Below, piece after piece: positions 24,735 through 35,500 of a stretch of DNA of 64,000 bases. How positions within the stretch are numbered: the first letter of the stretch is position 1; every line of letters begins with the position of its first letter. The notes beneath the pieces were generated by a model that saw only the letters and a program-made list of their open reading frames with translations, did no database searches and was not told where the DNA came from. Both the position numbers and the translations under genes were made by a program. The DNA lies in contig CM055100.1 of assembly GCA_029204225.1 (NCBI GenBank), positions 60,776,560 through 60,840,559 on the forward strand. Reading direction: 5' to 3'. Source of the stretch: Diphasiastrum complanatum. Taxonomy: Eukaryota; Streptophyta; Lycopodiopsida; Lycopodiales; Lycopodiaceae.

Positions 24735-25037
24735 GGAAACGCTAAATAACGCTAAAAACTAAATACATTTGAGGATTATTCTGTCATGGTTTTATTTGTG
24801 TGTGCCATTTGTGCCTATGCATGGGGTGGGGGGTAGGAGCATGCCCATGGTGGCATGGGTGGATCCTCCCACATGAACATCGTCTAGTTCAAAAATTTGG
24901 AATGGAATCTTTTATGCATGGAGTAGTATGCATAACATAGTCTGCATCCATTTGGTAGGGCCCCCAAAACTTTCATGGTAAAAGGTGTTAAACAAAAGAG
25001 AAAGGTTAAAATAAAAACGCATTTCTATGAATGAAAA

Positions 25038-25861
25038 TGTTGAATTTCACACGTGTGGACTGTCCACTACATGTACTTGTGATCTCCTAAGGTGTGTAGA
25101 TGCACCAAGATCAAGACTAGATTGAGATTCAAGATCAATCTTGAATCCTATGGCAAAAACACACTACTACATGCATTCAATCACTTCCAACTCTCACTCA
25201 CACGTGTGGGAAGTGTTCCAAAAGTATTCTAAGTAAAAACAAGCTGCTCTCCTCGGGTAGAGAGAGAAAAATGATCATGAGCTCTCGGGTAGAGAGAGAA
25301 AGCTAGAAATTCAATGACACTCAAAATCCACTCAATCTCAAAATCAATTAGATCCAAAAGGAGGAGTACAATGATACTAATAGATTCATGAGCTACCACT
25401 ATGCTTAACTATGATTGGATCACACTTTGCCACCTCTTAATCCTATTGGACCATTGATCAATGCACCTCTAAATTCTATTGGACTATATTCAAGCACACC
25501 TCAATTTTCTATTGGACCTCAGAAGGTTCCACCTCTAAATCCTATTGGACCTCTTAAGCTTCATCAAACAAAAGCATGACACTTGTCTACACTCTAATTG
25601 GCACAAGTTTGGCCTCCTACTCTATTTTGGTTCAATAGTGGCATTACAAGTGGAAATGGATAATTTGCCATCTATGCCAAATTTGACCCTATCAACATCC
25701 TACACCTAACTTGACTATGAAATTCTATGAGACCCCTATATCAAACATTTTGATTTACTTTACAATTCTCCACACGTGGGAACATCCTCCACACATGTGA
25801 GATTCACTTACAAACTTCTATCATAAAAAATACCAAGCTAAATTTTTGCCAATTTCTCACA
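25038..25861 (-). repeat. 3' LTR of element D, 824 bp
   Basis: On the plus strand it runs from TGTTGAATTTCAC to TTTCTCACA, i.e. TG...CA. It matches the two solo LTRs at 46204-47028 and 54735-55554 over their full length, and Copia-C's LTR with one deletion. It contains CACACGTGTG at 25048-25057 and 25199-25208, plus repeated short blocks (ATCCTATTGGACC and variants) between about 25437 and 25555. Confidence 0.9.
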
Positions 25862-25867
25862 CTCCTC

Positions 25868-26660
25868 AAAAAATAGCTTGGAAAGGTACTAGATCACTTG
25901 AGAAGTTTGTAAATCTTTCTGAGTGGATCCTTTGGTATGCATAAGAAGTGAAGATCAGCCAAGGGATCCATCATAGCAGCACCCTCACCATATCCATGAT
26001 AAGATCTCTTTGGTAGAGATCTCTTGCCAATGCCTTTGAAGAGTGCTCCACCAATATGCCACTATTATCATGGGCTTTCTCCATGCTTGATGATGATCTT
26101 TGCCTTGAAAGTTCCACTTGCATGATGGATGCACCATAAATAGAGAAATCTGAGGCTTCCAAGCCTCATAAGGATCATGGAGATCAAGATCATAAGATTT
26201 GAAACAATGATGATTATCAAGATTATGCTTTCTAGCTTGACTAGTCCACATACAATGAACTATATCCATGATGGATCTAATCTTGATATCAAAGACTATC
26301 TCGATCTTTTTTAGGCTAGTTACTCTCTCAAGGATGTAAGTGTCCACTTTGGATGCTTCACTTAATCTCAAGAGGAGTTTACAATTTGCCTCAAAACATG
26401 TGAAAACATGATTTTCAAAAAAGTGAGTACCAAGCTCAATCTTGTTCTTACTAGAACCAAGAGCATACTTTTGACAATACAATATCTTGCTTTCAAAAAG
26501 TATTGGAAACACATCTAAGTCAATAATGACAAGGAACATGTCCATACCATAAGCATCATACAAAACTAGTATAGCTTTTCTTGAACTTTGAGATCCAAAA
26601 AATTCAATGAAGCAAGATAGCATTTCAAGCAAAGGAAGAGAAGCATATATGAATGTGTTG
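25868..26660 (-). other. Conserved tail segment replacing RT-RNase H in element D
   Basis: This roughly 0.8-kb segment lies between the integrase linker and the 3' LTR. It is similar at the nucleotide level to 17615-18570 (E) and, for the LTR-proximal part, 62189-62658 (F). Two reading frames are open in places: the gag-pol frame ending at 25985 and a second frame at 26162-25971 starting MEASDFSIYG and ending DMVRVLL. The second frame has a close counterpart in F (MEASNF...DLVTVLL) with the stop at the same place. Which frame, if any, is translated is not clear. Its origin is unknown. Confidence 0.65.
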
Positions 26661-28558
26661 TAGTAGATACAACATGAAATATGCCCCTCTTTGCCATTTA
26701 AGGTGAGCCATAAAGACTTGGCCATGCATCTTGAAGATCTTCTTGAAATCATATGAAGAAGAAACTCCTCCTCACACATTGGCCCCATCATAACTTGAAT
26801 ACCTTCAAAAAGGATAACTTGTGATGCTTCTTGAGAAGCCTTGATCTCGGCCACTTCCAAGATTGAATCTTCATGCAATATGACATCTCTATTCACCATC
26901 ACATTTGAAATATAGAGTGTATAGACACTAAAGGCCTCCTTGATGGATGAGTATCCAATCATGATCCATGAGCTTGGATCATCCTTCCTTCTTATTTCTA
27001 AGGGAATATATGCAAAGCAAGCACTACCAAGTTCACTAAGGTGATCAACCTTAGGCTTCATCTTGAATAAAACTTCATATGGTGCTATTCCTTCAGGAGC
27101 TCCAATACTCCTCAAAGCTTTGATCTTCAATGAGAATTTCTTCTCAACATATGCTTTGAATAATAAGGAATAATCATACACCATAATACTTGAAGAGAGA
27201 AGATATGTGCATCTTGTGTAATCCTCCTCCTTTGAAATATTGGAAATATAAGAAACATCAAGAGAGTTTGCACTCTCACTTGGATCAAATTTGTAGATGC
27301 CTTCAAATCTTGATCCATATGCAAGGATCTCACCATCCTTCTTAATCACACAATTGTCAATATTGAAATTGACATCAAAGCCACTATCAAGAAGTTGGCC
27401 AACACTTAAGATGTTCTTTGTAAGCTTTGGGACAAAAAGAACATTGTTGAGAAAGAGATCTTTAGAAGATGCAAGCTTCAAGGGAATAATCCCTACTCCT
27501 TCAATATTGCACTCATGCTTACTTGCAAAGTATATGGTCTTCTTGACTCCATCATAAGGCATAATAGATGAAAAAAAGTTCTTGGAGCCACACATATGTG
27601 AAGATGCTCCACTTTCAATATACCATGAGTCATCCTTGTTGAAGGTGGAAGAGGAGAAGCTTGATGCCATAAGAGAGCCTTCTCCATCACTTGCAATATA
27701 GTCTTCTTTCTCATTGGTGATGTTGGCTTGATTGAGTTGATTCTTCTTCTTGAAGCAATTGGTGGCATAATGGCCTTTCTTGCCACAATAAAAGCACTTG
27801 ATCATCTTCTTCTTGAGATTTGAATTAGAAGCATGAGAGGTATCCTCCTCCTCTCCATCTTGGTCTTTAGCTTTGTTATTAGAGAAGTGATGGTGTTTCT
27901 TCTTACTCCTCTCTTTGTGCTTGGCAAATAGAACTTTGCCATCATTATGATTGAGTGATAGCTTGTCCATCCTCAAGAGTTTGTACTCTTGTCTTGATTT
28001 TTCAGAAATAAGCACACTTTGAAGGGCCTCCAAACTTGGTAGCTCCTCCTTAATAGCATAGGATTGGACAAGGTTGTCATATTCATCTCTCAAGCCATTG
28101 AGAATGACTTGGACTAGCTCACTTTGATTGATTGAGTCACCAATACATGCAAGCTCCCTATGAATATCCTTGACTCTCAAAACATAATTAGATGCACTCT
28201 CATCACTCTTTTGACTACTTTGGAATATTTGATTTCTAAGAGTGAGGAGCCTATAGGTGTTCTTAGCCTCATAGATGTACTTGAGACAATCCCAAGCTTC
28301 CTTGGATGTAGAACAATCACCAATCTCCCTCAATATCTCATTAGAGACATTCATCTTAATGTAGTGGAGAGCCATCCTAGCCCTCTTCTTGTATTTTTGT
28401 ACTTCTTGAATTACTTGAGGCTCCTCCTCAATCCTAAGTACAATGTCCATTACATCTTGGAGTATCAAGATGGACTCCATCCTCAACTTCCATATTGAAT
28501 AATTGGAAGTAGACAATCTCTCACTTGGTTGCAACAAGTATAAACTCATTGAAGTCAT
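25985..28558 (-). CDS. 857-aa gag-protease-deleted integrase-tail protein, no RT
   Basis: The ORF starts MTSMSLYLLQPSERLSTSNYS. Gag carries zinc knuckle C255-C258-H263-C268. The protease site reads WYIESGASSH with E315 in place of the catalytic aspartate. The integrase zinc region and first catalytic aspartate are deleted (SNISKEE runs straight into DYTRCTYLL). The catalytic-glutamate region is also deleted (KALRSIG runs into APEGIAPYEVLF). The linker ends around RRSSRCMAKSLW. From there about 270 residues have no resemblance to RT or RNase H: blocks include DAYGMDMFLVIIDLDVFP, DTYILERVTSLKKI, FDIKIRS and YEAWKP. This tail is shared with E and, in part, F. The frame is open throughout despite these losses. 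Likely role: particle protein donor or passive passenger; only gag looks functional. Confidence 0.85.
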   Translation of the reverse strand: MTSMSLYLLQPSERLSTSNYSIWKLRMESILILQDVMDIVLRIEEEPQVIQEVQKYKKRARMALHYIKMNVSNEILREIGDCSTSKEAWDCLKYIYEAKNTYRLLTLRNQIFQSSQKSDESASNYVLRVKDIHRELACIGDSINQSELVQVILNGLRDEYDNLVQSYAIKEELPSLEALQSVLISEKSRQEYKLLRMDKLSLNHNDGKVLFAKHKERSKKKHHHFSNNKAKDQDGEEEDTSHASNSNLKKKMIKCFYCGKKGHYATNCFKKKNQLNQANITNEKEDYIASDGEGSLMASSFSSSTFNKDDSWYIESGASSHMCGSKNFFSSIMPYDGVKKTIYFASKHECNIEGVGIIPLKLASSKDLFLNNVLFVPKLTKNILSVGQLLDSGFDVNFNIDNCVIKKDGEILAYGSRFEGIYKFDPSESANSLDVSYISNISKEEDYTRCTYLLSSSIMVYDYSLLFKAYVEKKFSLKIKALRSIGAPEGIAPYEVLFKMKPKVDHLSELGSACFAYIPLEIRRKDDPSSWIMIGYSSIKEAFSVYTLYISNVMVNRDVILHEDSILEVAEIKASQEASQVILFEGIQVMMGPMCEEEFLLHMISRRSSRCMAKSLWLTLNGKEGHISCCIYYNTFIYASLPLLEMLSCFIEFFGSQSSRKAILVLYDAYGMDMFLVIIDLDVFPILFESKILYCQKYALGSSKNKIELGTHFFENHVFTCFEANCKLLLRLSEASKVDTYILERVTSLKKIEIVFDIKIRSIMDIVHCMWTSQARKHNLDNHHCFKSYDLDLHDPYEAWKPQISLFMVHPSCKWNFQGKDHHQAWRKPMIIVAYWWSTLQRHWQEISTKEILSWIW

Positions 28559-29298
28559 GTAAAGTGGAGATAAATAAAAGTGATGAACAAAAAATGTTGC
28601 TTCTCTCTCACTATAGGATCCAATAATGGTGTGCTACCATCTCCTATGCAAGATCTTGCAACAAACTGTGAGATGATTCTCACTAGCTATCTCAATCTCT
28701 CCAAAACTAGATCTACTTCACATCAAATGATGGAGTATGGGCAAAGTTAGGATCAAACACTCTTAGCACGTGTGAAATACACTAAGAAACCAAATTTGAC
28801 TCAAATACAATGATATTGCATGAAACAAAATGGCTAAGATCTCAAAACAGTGCCTAGATCACATATAGATGAGATTGGTAAGCATTCAACTGTGATTTTG
28901 GATCAAACAAGCAATCTTTTGACCAAACCAAATGTGTCCACCCAGGTCTAGGTGCCCTACCTAACCCTCTTCAAAAGCTTATAACTTTTGATTGGCTCAA
29001 CCAAATGGAATGAAACTGATTGCAACAGAAACTAGACAAAAATAGCTTCAAATCAAGCTATCAAGCAAGATAAATGGATCAAACATGAGAGAGAACTTCC
29101 AAACTGAAATTGGATGTTCCTCACACGTGTCTGAGCACCTGATTCCGTACAGTACCAGGTCAGACTCAATCAATGTCCTTTTGATATCTTTTGATCCAAG
29201 ATTGAACAAGATAGCTAGGAAAATGGGCCTTGACAACTTCTAGCTCAAGATTGATGAAAATTTTTCACTTAGATTGATCAAAATGCATGGTAACCTTA

Positions 29299-29690
29299 TT
29301 TTGGCAAACTGGCTGGGAAATAACCTTCGCCTGACTAGTTGTAGGTATTGATGGTGTGGCAGAACGTACTGCCAGGTGGGCGAAGGTCGGTTTGAGCAGA
29401 TCAAAAAGTTATGAGGTCTAATAGGTGTTTTTGGGCTCTTTTCTGGACAGTTTGTCAAAACTACATGGTTTTTTCTTGATTTTTGGGATTTATGGAAGGG
29501 ATAGGGTGCTGGGATCTTATGTTTTTCACCTCTAAATCTCCCTCCATAGATCATACAAGCAACAAATCATGAAAAAACAACAAATCTAACCTCTACTCCA
29601 CACTAAACTACCCCCCACACATCCATTCCACAAGCAAAAATCACAAGATGAATGCATGCAAGCTAAAAAGCAAGAAAATGCTAATCTATT
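29299..29690 (-). other. Leader-like region of a gypsy remnant
   Basis: It begins where homology to the Copia-C leader stops and lies directly downstream (minus strand) of a tRNA-Asp-type primer site. A 104-aa frame (29554-29240) has no recognisable gag motif. No other coding sequence was recognised. Confidence 0.4.
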
Positions 29691-29707
29691 CCCCGACAAC
29701 GGCGCCA
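29691..29707 (-). other. Primer binding site, tRNA-Asp type (Ty3/gypsy)
   Basis: The reverse complement reads TGGCGCCGTTGTCGGGG, the tRNA-Asp-complementary primer site known from plant Athila/Tat-type gypsy elements. An LTR start (TGTAGCGGCC on the plus strand, 29714) lies 6 bp away. Confidence 0.8.
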
Positions 29708-29713
29708 AAAAAT

Positions 29714-30726
29714 TGTAGCGGCCTTGGTTCACCTGTCTAATGATGAAAAATGGACCTATCCTTCACACATGGGAACAACCTCCACACATGTGGAGTCCAC
29801 CAACGTAGATATTTACAAGGTTTAATCAAGCTAATATTTTGTATTTTTCACATCATGTGATATACAATGTTTAGTTTTATTGTGTGATATTTGTGGTTAG
29901 CACATAATCATGGTGACTTAACCTTTTTATACAATGGGCTTAGTAATGCTTATCTAGTTGATAGATAGATTTTATAAAGTAAAATAATTGCTTTACTTGT
30001 TGTATGACAAAAGAAAATATGTTCCTATATACAATGTTCTTTTGTGTGTTGAAATTTTTATGAACATGTGTATGTGTGTGTATTTAAAGAAACATGCATT
30101 ACAATTACCTCAAGATAATTTATTATCTGATTTTGTAAGCAAGCTTTGACAAATGTGGCACATCTATCGATTTGATTCAAGAATGGTCTCCAGCCGACTC
30201 CAATAAGATTACACATGCTTTCGTCTAATGTGAATTTTGATTTATCTAACAAAAGCCATTGTTTAACATCATCATTTAAAGGTCCAATTTCTTCCTTCTT
30301 TACCTACACATGTTTTGTAAATATTAGTCAATACATGAATTTTGTACTTTAAGAACTACAAAATATAATTTCATTGTCGCTCATTCCAAATGAAAGACAT
30401 TCACCAAAATCAGAAATATATCATCTTAATAATTTTCAATAGAAATTTGGCAAATACAAATAATCAAAATATAGCACTACGCATATGGTTAGGTTCTAGA
30501 AAATATGTTCTTACGATATAATAATGTCCACAAAGTACATTCAAACATTGAAGATTGCACATTCATCAAGAAACATCAAGGCTAGCACCTAAATTGATGC
30601 TAAAAACATCCTAGATTGACAATTGCTTCATTAACACTCATTCACACAAAAGTAATTATTATGAGGACCTGATACACATGTGGACAACAAACATAATATA
30701 TTGGCTTCATATTAGTGCATAATGAT
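29714..30726 (-). repeat. Gypsy LTR start grading into host-like DNA (outer end not defined)
   Basis: The inner end starts TGTAGCGGCC, like the LTR at 50629 (TGTGGCGG). Positions 29755-29806 (CACACATGGGAAC-ACCTCCACACATGTG) resemble a block in the D LTR. The LTR's outer end is not visible. By 30109 a candidate host exon is reached, so the LTR probably ends before that. The stretch is AT-rich and ends at the Copia-2 5' LTR. Confidence 0.4.
30109..30303 (-). CDS. Candidate internal exon of an unrecognised host gene, 65 codons
   Basis: On the minus strand a 195-bp open stretch (65 codons, a multiple of three) is bounded by an acceptor (TGTGTAG before 30303) and a donor (GTAATT after 30109). It reads VKKEEIGPLNDDVKQWLLLD and ends with CATFVKACLQNQIINYLE. 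The amino acid mix is balanced and protein-like, unlike translated repeats nearby. I do not recognise the protein. It is not similar to any retroelement domain known to me. With the exon at 52502-52642 it could belong to one gene with a very large intron filled by transposons, but that link is inference. Confidence 0.45.
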
Positions 30727-31381
30727 TGTGAAAATTGTCAACATTTCCTAGCTAGTTTGAGGCCTAAATTGGCTCAAATTGTAAATAGTTTTGGTTCTGG
30801 AGTTTCACACGTGTGAACCAGGCCACAATGTTTTTATTTACTGTATTTTTTCAGTATGATGAAGTGTCAAACTTCATACCCTTCAAAATGAGACCATTTT
30901 GATGTATTTTGGTCATATAAGCCATTTTTAGCTATTTTTCCTATATAGGGAATATCTAGGGTCAAGTACCTTCTAGAGAGAGGAGAGAGAGTCATCTTCC
31001 TCATCCATAAATAGTAGGGAAGTCGTGGAGAACAGGTTGGAGAAACCTTTTGTATGCTTCATTGAGATCAATAGATCATTGTCATTGTTTCTTCCTCCAT
31101 TGAGAGCATTGTTGTGTGTATTGTCTTCAAGCTATTGTGTATGATCTTAGGTGCTTTCCAAAAGTGATAGGCTGATGTATTATGGACTGTATAATGCTAT
31201 TTTGGGCCGCACTTGATGTTTATGAAAGTTTCCATTTGTGATAAATGCTTTTTGATCAAGTTCTTTGCATTCTAGGTAGCATAGAATGTGTTGCCAATTC
31301 CTAGCTTATGTAGTTTGGAGTGCAAGCATTCAAGCCAATGATCTTGGAGTTTAGATCCACTTAGGATCTGTATTTTTCACA
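30727..31381 (+). repeat. 5' LTR of Copia-2, 655 bp
   Basis: TGTGAAAATTG...TTTTTCACA, directly before the primer site. It contains CACACGTGTG at 30806-30815 and a short TA-rich CCTATATAGGG near 30950 that could be the promoter TATA region. Confidence 0.92.
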
Positions 31382-31393
31382 TGGTATCAGAGC
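31382..31393 (+). other. Primer binding site, initiator Met-tRNA type
   Basis: TGGTATCAGAGC directly follows the LTR terminal CA. Confidence 0.95.
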
Positions 31394-32553
31394 TGGTTGG
31401 CTTCTATTTACAGTAAGTATTCCATTTTTGGTGATATTTGGATGTTTGATCAAGTTCTAGCATGATTTTGCATTGCTTTGTTGATCAAATCTTACTAACC
31501 TTTGTTTTGTGAGTTGAACTTGTGGATCAAAAGCATATTTCAGGTCTATTGAAGATCAGAGGCTGAAAAGAAACTATTTTGGATCAGATCATAACACCTA
31601 ATCATTTGTGATTGTGAGGCTTGTGCATATTCAATACTAACAATGTTCTTTTCAATCCTATTGTTGACAATCTCCATTCTTGGATGAACACTCTCCTTAA
31701 GTGGATGAAACTTCTCCTTAAGTGGATGACAAATGCTCTTTTGAGTGAGTTGTAATTCTCCTAAAGGCTGAGCAAAGCTCCCATTTGGATGAAAGATCCC
31801 CTTTTTTGGGTGAACATATTGTAAGCTCCATTGTGAAGAGCATATTGTAAAGATTGTCATCAATTTTGGCATAAATTTTGGTGTACTTTGTTGAGCATGT
31901 AAGTAACTCTCCTTATGTAATTTGATTGGAGCATTTGCTGGAAGGTGTTAACCATTATGCAAGTGTGTTTTCAGGTTCTTAACAGGTTGAGGAACATTCT
32001 CATGTGAAGTGATCTTAGATCTACATCTAAACACCAAGATTTGACAAGATAGTGAAGCTAGTCTTGTGATTCACTAAGTGTGCTCATTCATTCACCTCTA
32101 AATCTTGTATTTATCACTTGCTGGAGTTTATAAACTTTTAGAAGTGTGGTTTACATGTGGTTTTACAGGTTGAATCAATATCTTAGTGTGTTGATCATAT
32201 GTTGATCAAGTTTGTTCATTACTAGGTAATCTTGGCATCCTAGTTTTGGGTATTTTCTAAGAATGCAAGTAACTCTTCACACCATAACTTGATTTGGTCA
32301 CTTGCTGGAAAGTTTGAGAGCTTAAGCAAGAGTGTGTTCAGGTTGGTTTGATTTTGTAATCCATTCTTAGTGTGTGCAAAGTGTTGCATGTGTTTCAATC
32401 TTCCTTTCTATGCTTGGAAACCATCTAGGTTCAAGATAGAAGTGTTTTAGGGTCCTAAACCTTCATAGATCTCTTTATCTATCATTTGTTGAGAGAAAAG
32501 TGAGTGCTAAGTGCTTTAGGACAGAACCTAAAAGTTGAAGAAACATTAGAATC

Positions 32554-35500
32554 ATGGCTTCCAATGGTGGGATCATGCTAGAGTCTAGTGAAAGGTTGAG
32601 TTCATCAAACTACTCTACTTGGAAAGTGAGGATGGAGTCCTTACTTGAGTTGAATGAACTCATGGACATAGTTGCAGAAATTGAAGAGAGACCTCTCACA
32701 CTTCAAGAGCAACAAAGGTTTGATAAGAAGGCCAAAAGGGCTCTTCATATCATTAAAATGAATGTTACAAATGAACTTCTCAAGGAAGTTGGAAAGTGTC
32801 AAAGTGCAAGTGAGGCATGGAATGCCTTAAAGAAGCTCTTTGAATCAAAGTCCACATCTAGGGTATTGACCCTAAGGAGACAAATATTTTCTAGTAGGCA
32901 AAGAGAGGGTGAAAGTGCTCATGCATTTATCTTGAGAGTTAAGTCCCTAAGTGATGATTTAGCATGCATTGATGAGAACATAAAAGATGGTGAAATAGTC
33001 CAAGTTATGTTGAATGGTTTGCTAAATGAACATGCTAACCTTGTGCAAAGTTTTGCCATTCAAAGAGTCTTGCCAAGTGTGGTTGACTTGCAAGAAATCT
33101 TATTGACTGAAGAACATAGGTTGCAATCAAAGCTTGATGGTGCATCCTTGCAAGGTGGAGGTGAAGAGGCTTTCTTCACAAAAGGCAAATTCAAGGGCAA
33201 AGGTAAAGGCAAAGGGAAATGGTCCAAAGGTGGTAACTTTGATCATGATGATCACTCTTCCTCTTCCTCTTCTACTAAGAACAATAAGTCAAAGTTCAAG
33301 TGCTTTTATTGTGGGATAAAAGGTCATTTTGCAAATGAATGTTATAAGAAGAAAAGAGAGCAAGGAGAGAGGCAAGGAAATCTTACAATAGATGAGGAAG
33401 AACATAACACATGTGAATCACTTGTTATGACTTCAAGTTTGTTAGCCAACATAGATGATAATGATCCTTGGTGGATTGATAGTGGAGCCTCATCTCACAT
33501 GACAAGACATAAGGAATACTTTACATCCTTATTGACTTATGAGGGAGAAGGTAACATCATCTACACTGCAAATGATGGTCAATGTGACATCAAAGGCATA
33601 GGCACTATTCCTATTTCCCTTTCAACAAATAGGAAAGCAAATCTTGAAAATGTTTTGTACATTCCTTCAATCACTAAGAATTTGCTTAGTGTAAGTCAAA
33701 TGATTGACAAAGGACTTGATGTGGAGTTCATTGGAGATGCATGTTTGATAAGTAAATGTGGATCCTTGATTGCTCAAGGTAGGAGGCATGGTAAACTTTT
33801 CAAGCTTGATGCATGTGTGATCTCTAATCATGAAGGATGTATGGCTAGGGAGCAATTGACAAACCAAGAAGTTTGGCACAAGAGGTTGGGCCATCCCAAC
33901 TTCAAATCTTTGGAGGTAATGGCAAAGAAAGAGCTTGTTCTTGGTCTCCCTAAAAGTCTTGTTGCAAACAATAGTGTTTGTGAACATTGTGCCTTGTCCA
34001 AATCTCATAGACTTGCTTATTCTAGATCTACTTCTAGATCTAAAGAAGCTTTTCAACTTGTGCATTCTGATATTCATTCTTCTAGTACAACTAGCAATGG
34101 TGGGGCAAAGATGTATGCAACTTTCATTGATGACTTTAGTAGGTATACTTGGATCTATCTTCTTAAAAGTAAGGATGAAGTGTTTGCTGCATTTGTCAAG
34201 TTCAAGAATGAAATGGAAAACCAATTCAATACAAAGATCAAATGCTTAAGATCTGATAATGGAGGGGAATACACCTCAAATAGGTTCAAAGACTTTTGTA
34301 TAGCACATGGGATTAAGAGGGAGATGTCTAGTCCTAGGACTCCACAACAGAATGGAATGGCCGAGAGGAAGAATAGAACCCTTTGTGAATGTGCCAAGGC
34401 AATGAGACTACATGCTAATCTTGCTAAGTCTTTTTGGGGGGAAGCTTTAGCATGTGCTAACTATCTATGTAATAGATGGACAAGTGCTTCCTTGGATGGT
34501 AAAACTCCTCATGAGGTTCTTTATGGTAGAAGGCCGAGTGTCAAGCATTGTAGGATCTTTGGATGTACATGTTTTGTCAATATCACACTTGATGATAGAA
34601 CTAAAGAAGATCCTTCATCAAAGAAGGGTGTGTTTGTTGGCTATAGTGAAGTAAGCAAGGCTTACAAAGTGTACATTCCTTCTACAAAGAAAGTTGTCAT
34701 AAGTAGGGATGTCATCTTTCATGAAGAGAATGTTTCCAATGTTGTTGATGTTGATGTTGATGTGCCTACTAATCATCATGATGTGCAAGATGTCTTGGAT
34801 GAAGATGGAGATGCCACTCCAAAGCAAACTTCAAGGAAGACTCAAAGGCAAAGGGCTAAGCCATCAAGGCTAACCTATGATGAAAAAGAAAAGCAAGTGG
34901 TGGACAACTCTAACTTTGCTTTTCTTACCTCTTTTGATGAACCAACTTGTGTAGGTGAAGCAATTCAAAAGAAGGAATGGATCCAAGCCATGGATCATGA
35001 GCATCAAGCACTCATCAAAAGCAACACATGGAGGTTGGTAAAGCTTCCAAAGGACAAGAAGGCAATTGGTTGTAAGTGGATCTTCAAGATCAAGACAAAT
35101 CAAGATGGATCAATCAACAAGTACAAGGCAAGGTTGGTGGCAAAGGGGTATGCTCAAGAATATGGTATTGACTATGATGAGACCTTTGCACCCGTGGCAA
35201 AGATGGTAACTATTCGAATCCTAATCTCTCTTGCAACTCTTTATGATTGGGATATGTGGCAAATGGATGTTACTAATGCCTTCTTGAATGGTGATCTTGA
35301 AGAAGATATTTACATGGAGCAACCCGAGGGCTATGTTTCACATGATGAGCCTAATCATGTGTGCTATCTCCAAAAGAGTTTGTATGGGCTAAAGCAAGCA
35401 CCAAGGAGTTGGTATGCTAAGCTCAATTCCTTCTTACTTTCTCAAAACTTTGTTATGAGTGAGTATGATCATTCTCTCTACTTTAGATTGAATGAAAATG

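Larger units (their letters stand above)
23771..25037. other. AT-rich region without a recognised gene
   Basis: No ORF here resembles a known family. It contains the foldback and (CA)n tract annotated separately and short TG-rich runs near 24548-24600. The last 5 bp before the D LTR are GAAAA. Confidence 0.4.
25038..29298 (-). mobile_element. RT-less copia-derived element D
   Basis: In minus orientation: leader (29298-28559), a single 857-aa ORF of gag, protease, a deleted integrase and a tail of unknown origin (28558-25985), and a complete 824-bp 3' LTR (25861-25038). The leader matches that of Copia-C up to about 15 bp before the expected primer site, where homology stops at 29298, so the primer site and 5' LTR are lost. 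LTR and gag are close to Copia-C. No RT or RNase H exists anywhere in the element. Confidence 0.85.

Noticed and set aside
27297-28498. Plus-strand ORFs of 86 and 112 aa opposite the 857-aa ORF of element D
   Set aside because: Antisense shadows of gag and protease.
29240-29554. 104-aa minus-strand ORF as a gypsy gag
   Set aside because: Correct position relative to the primer site but no gag motif, and proline/lysine-rich composition without homology; left as leader-like DNA.
33667-34224. 185-aa minus-strand ORF within Copia-2 integrase
   Set aside because: Antisense of a conserved coding region; no homology recognised and the sense frame is clearly real.
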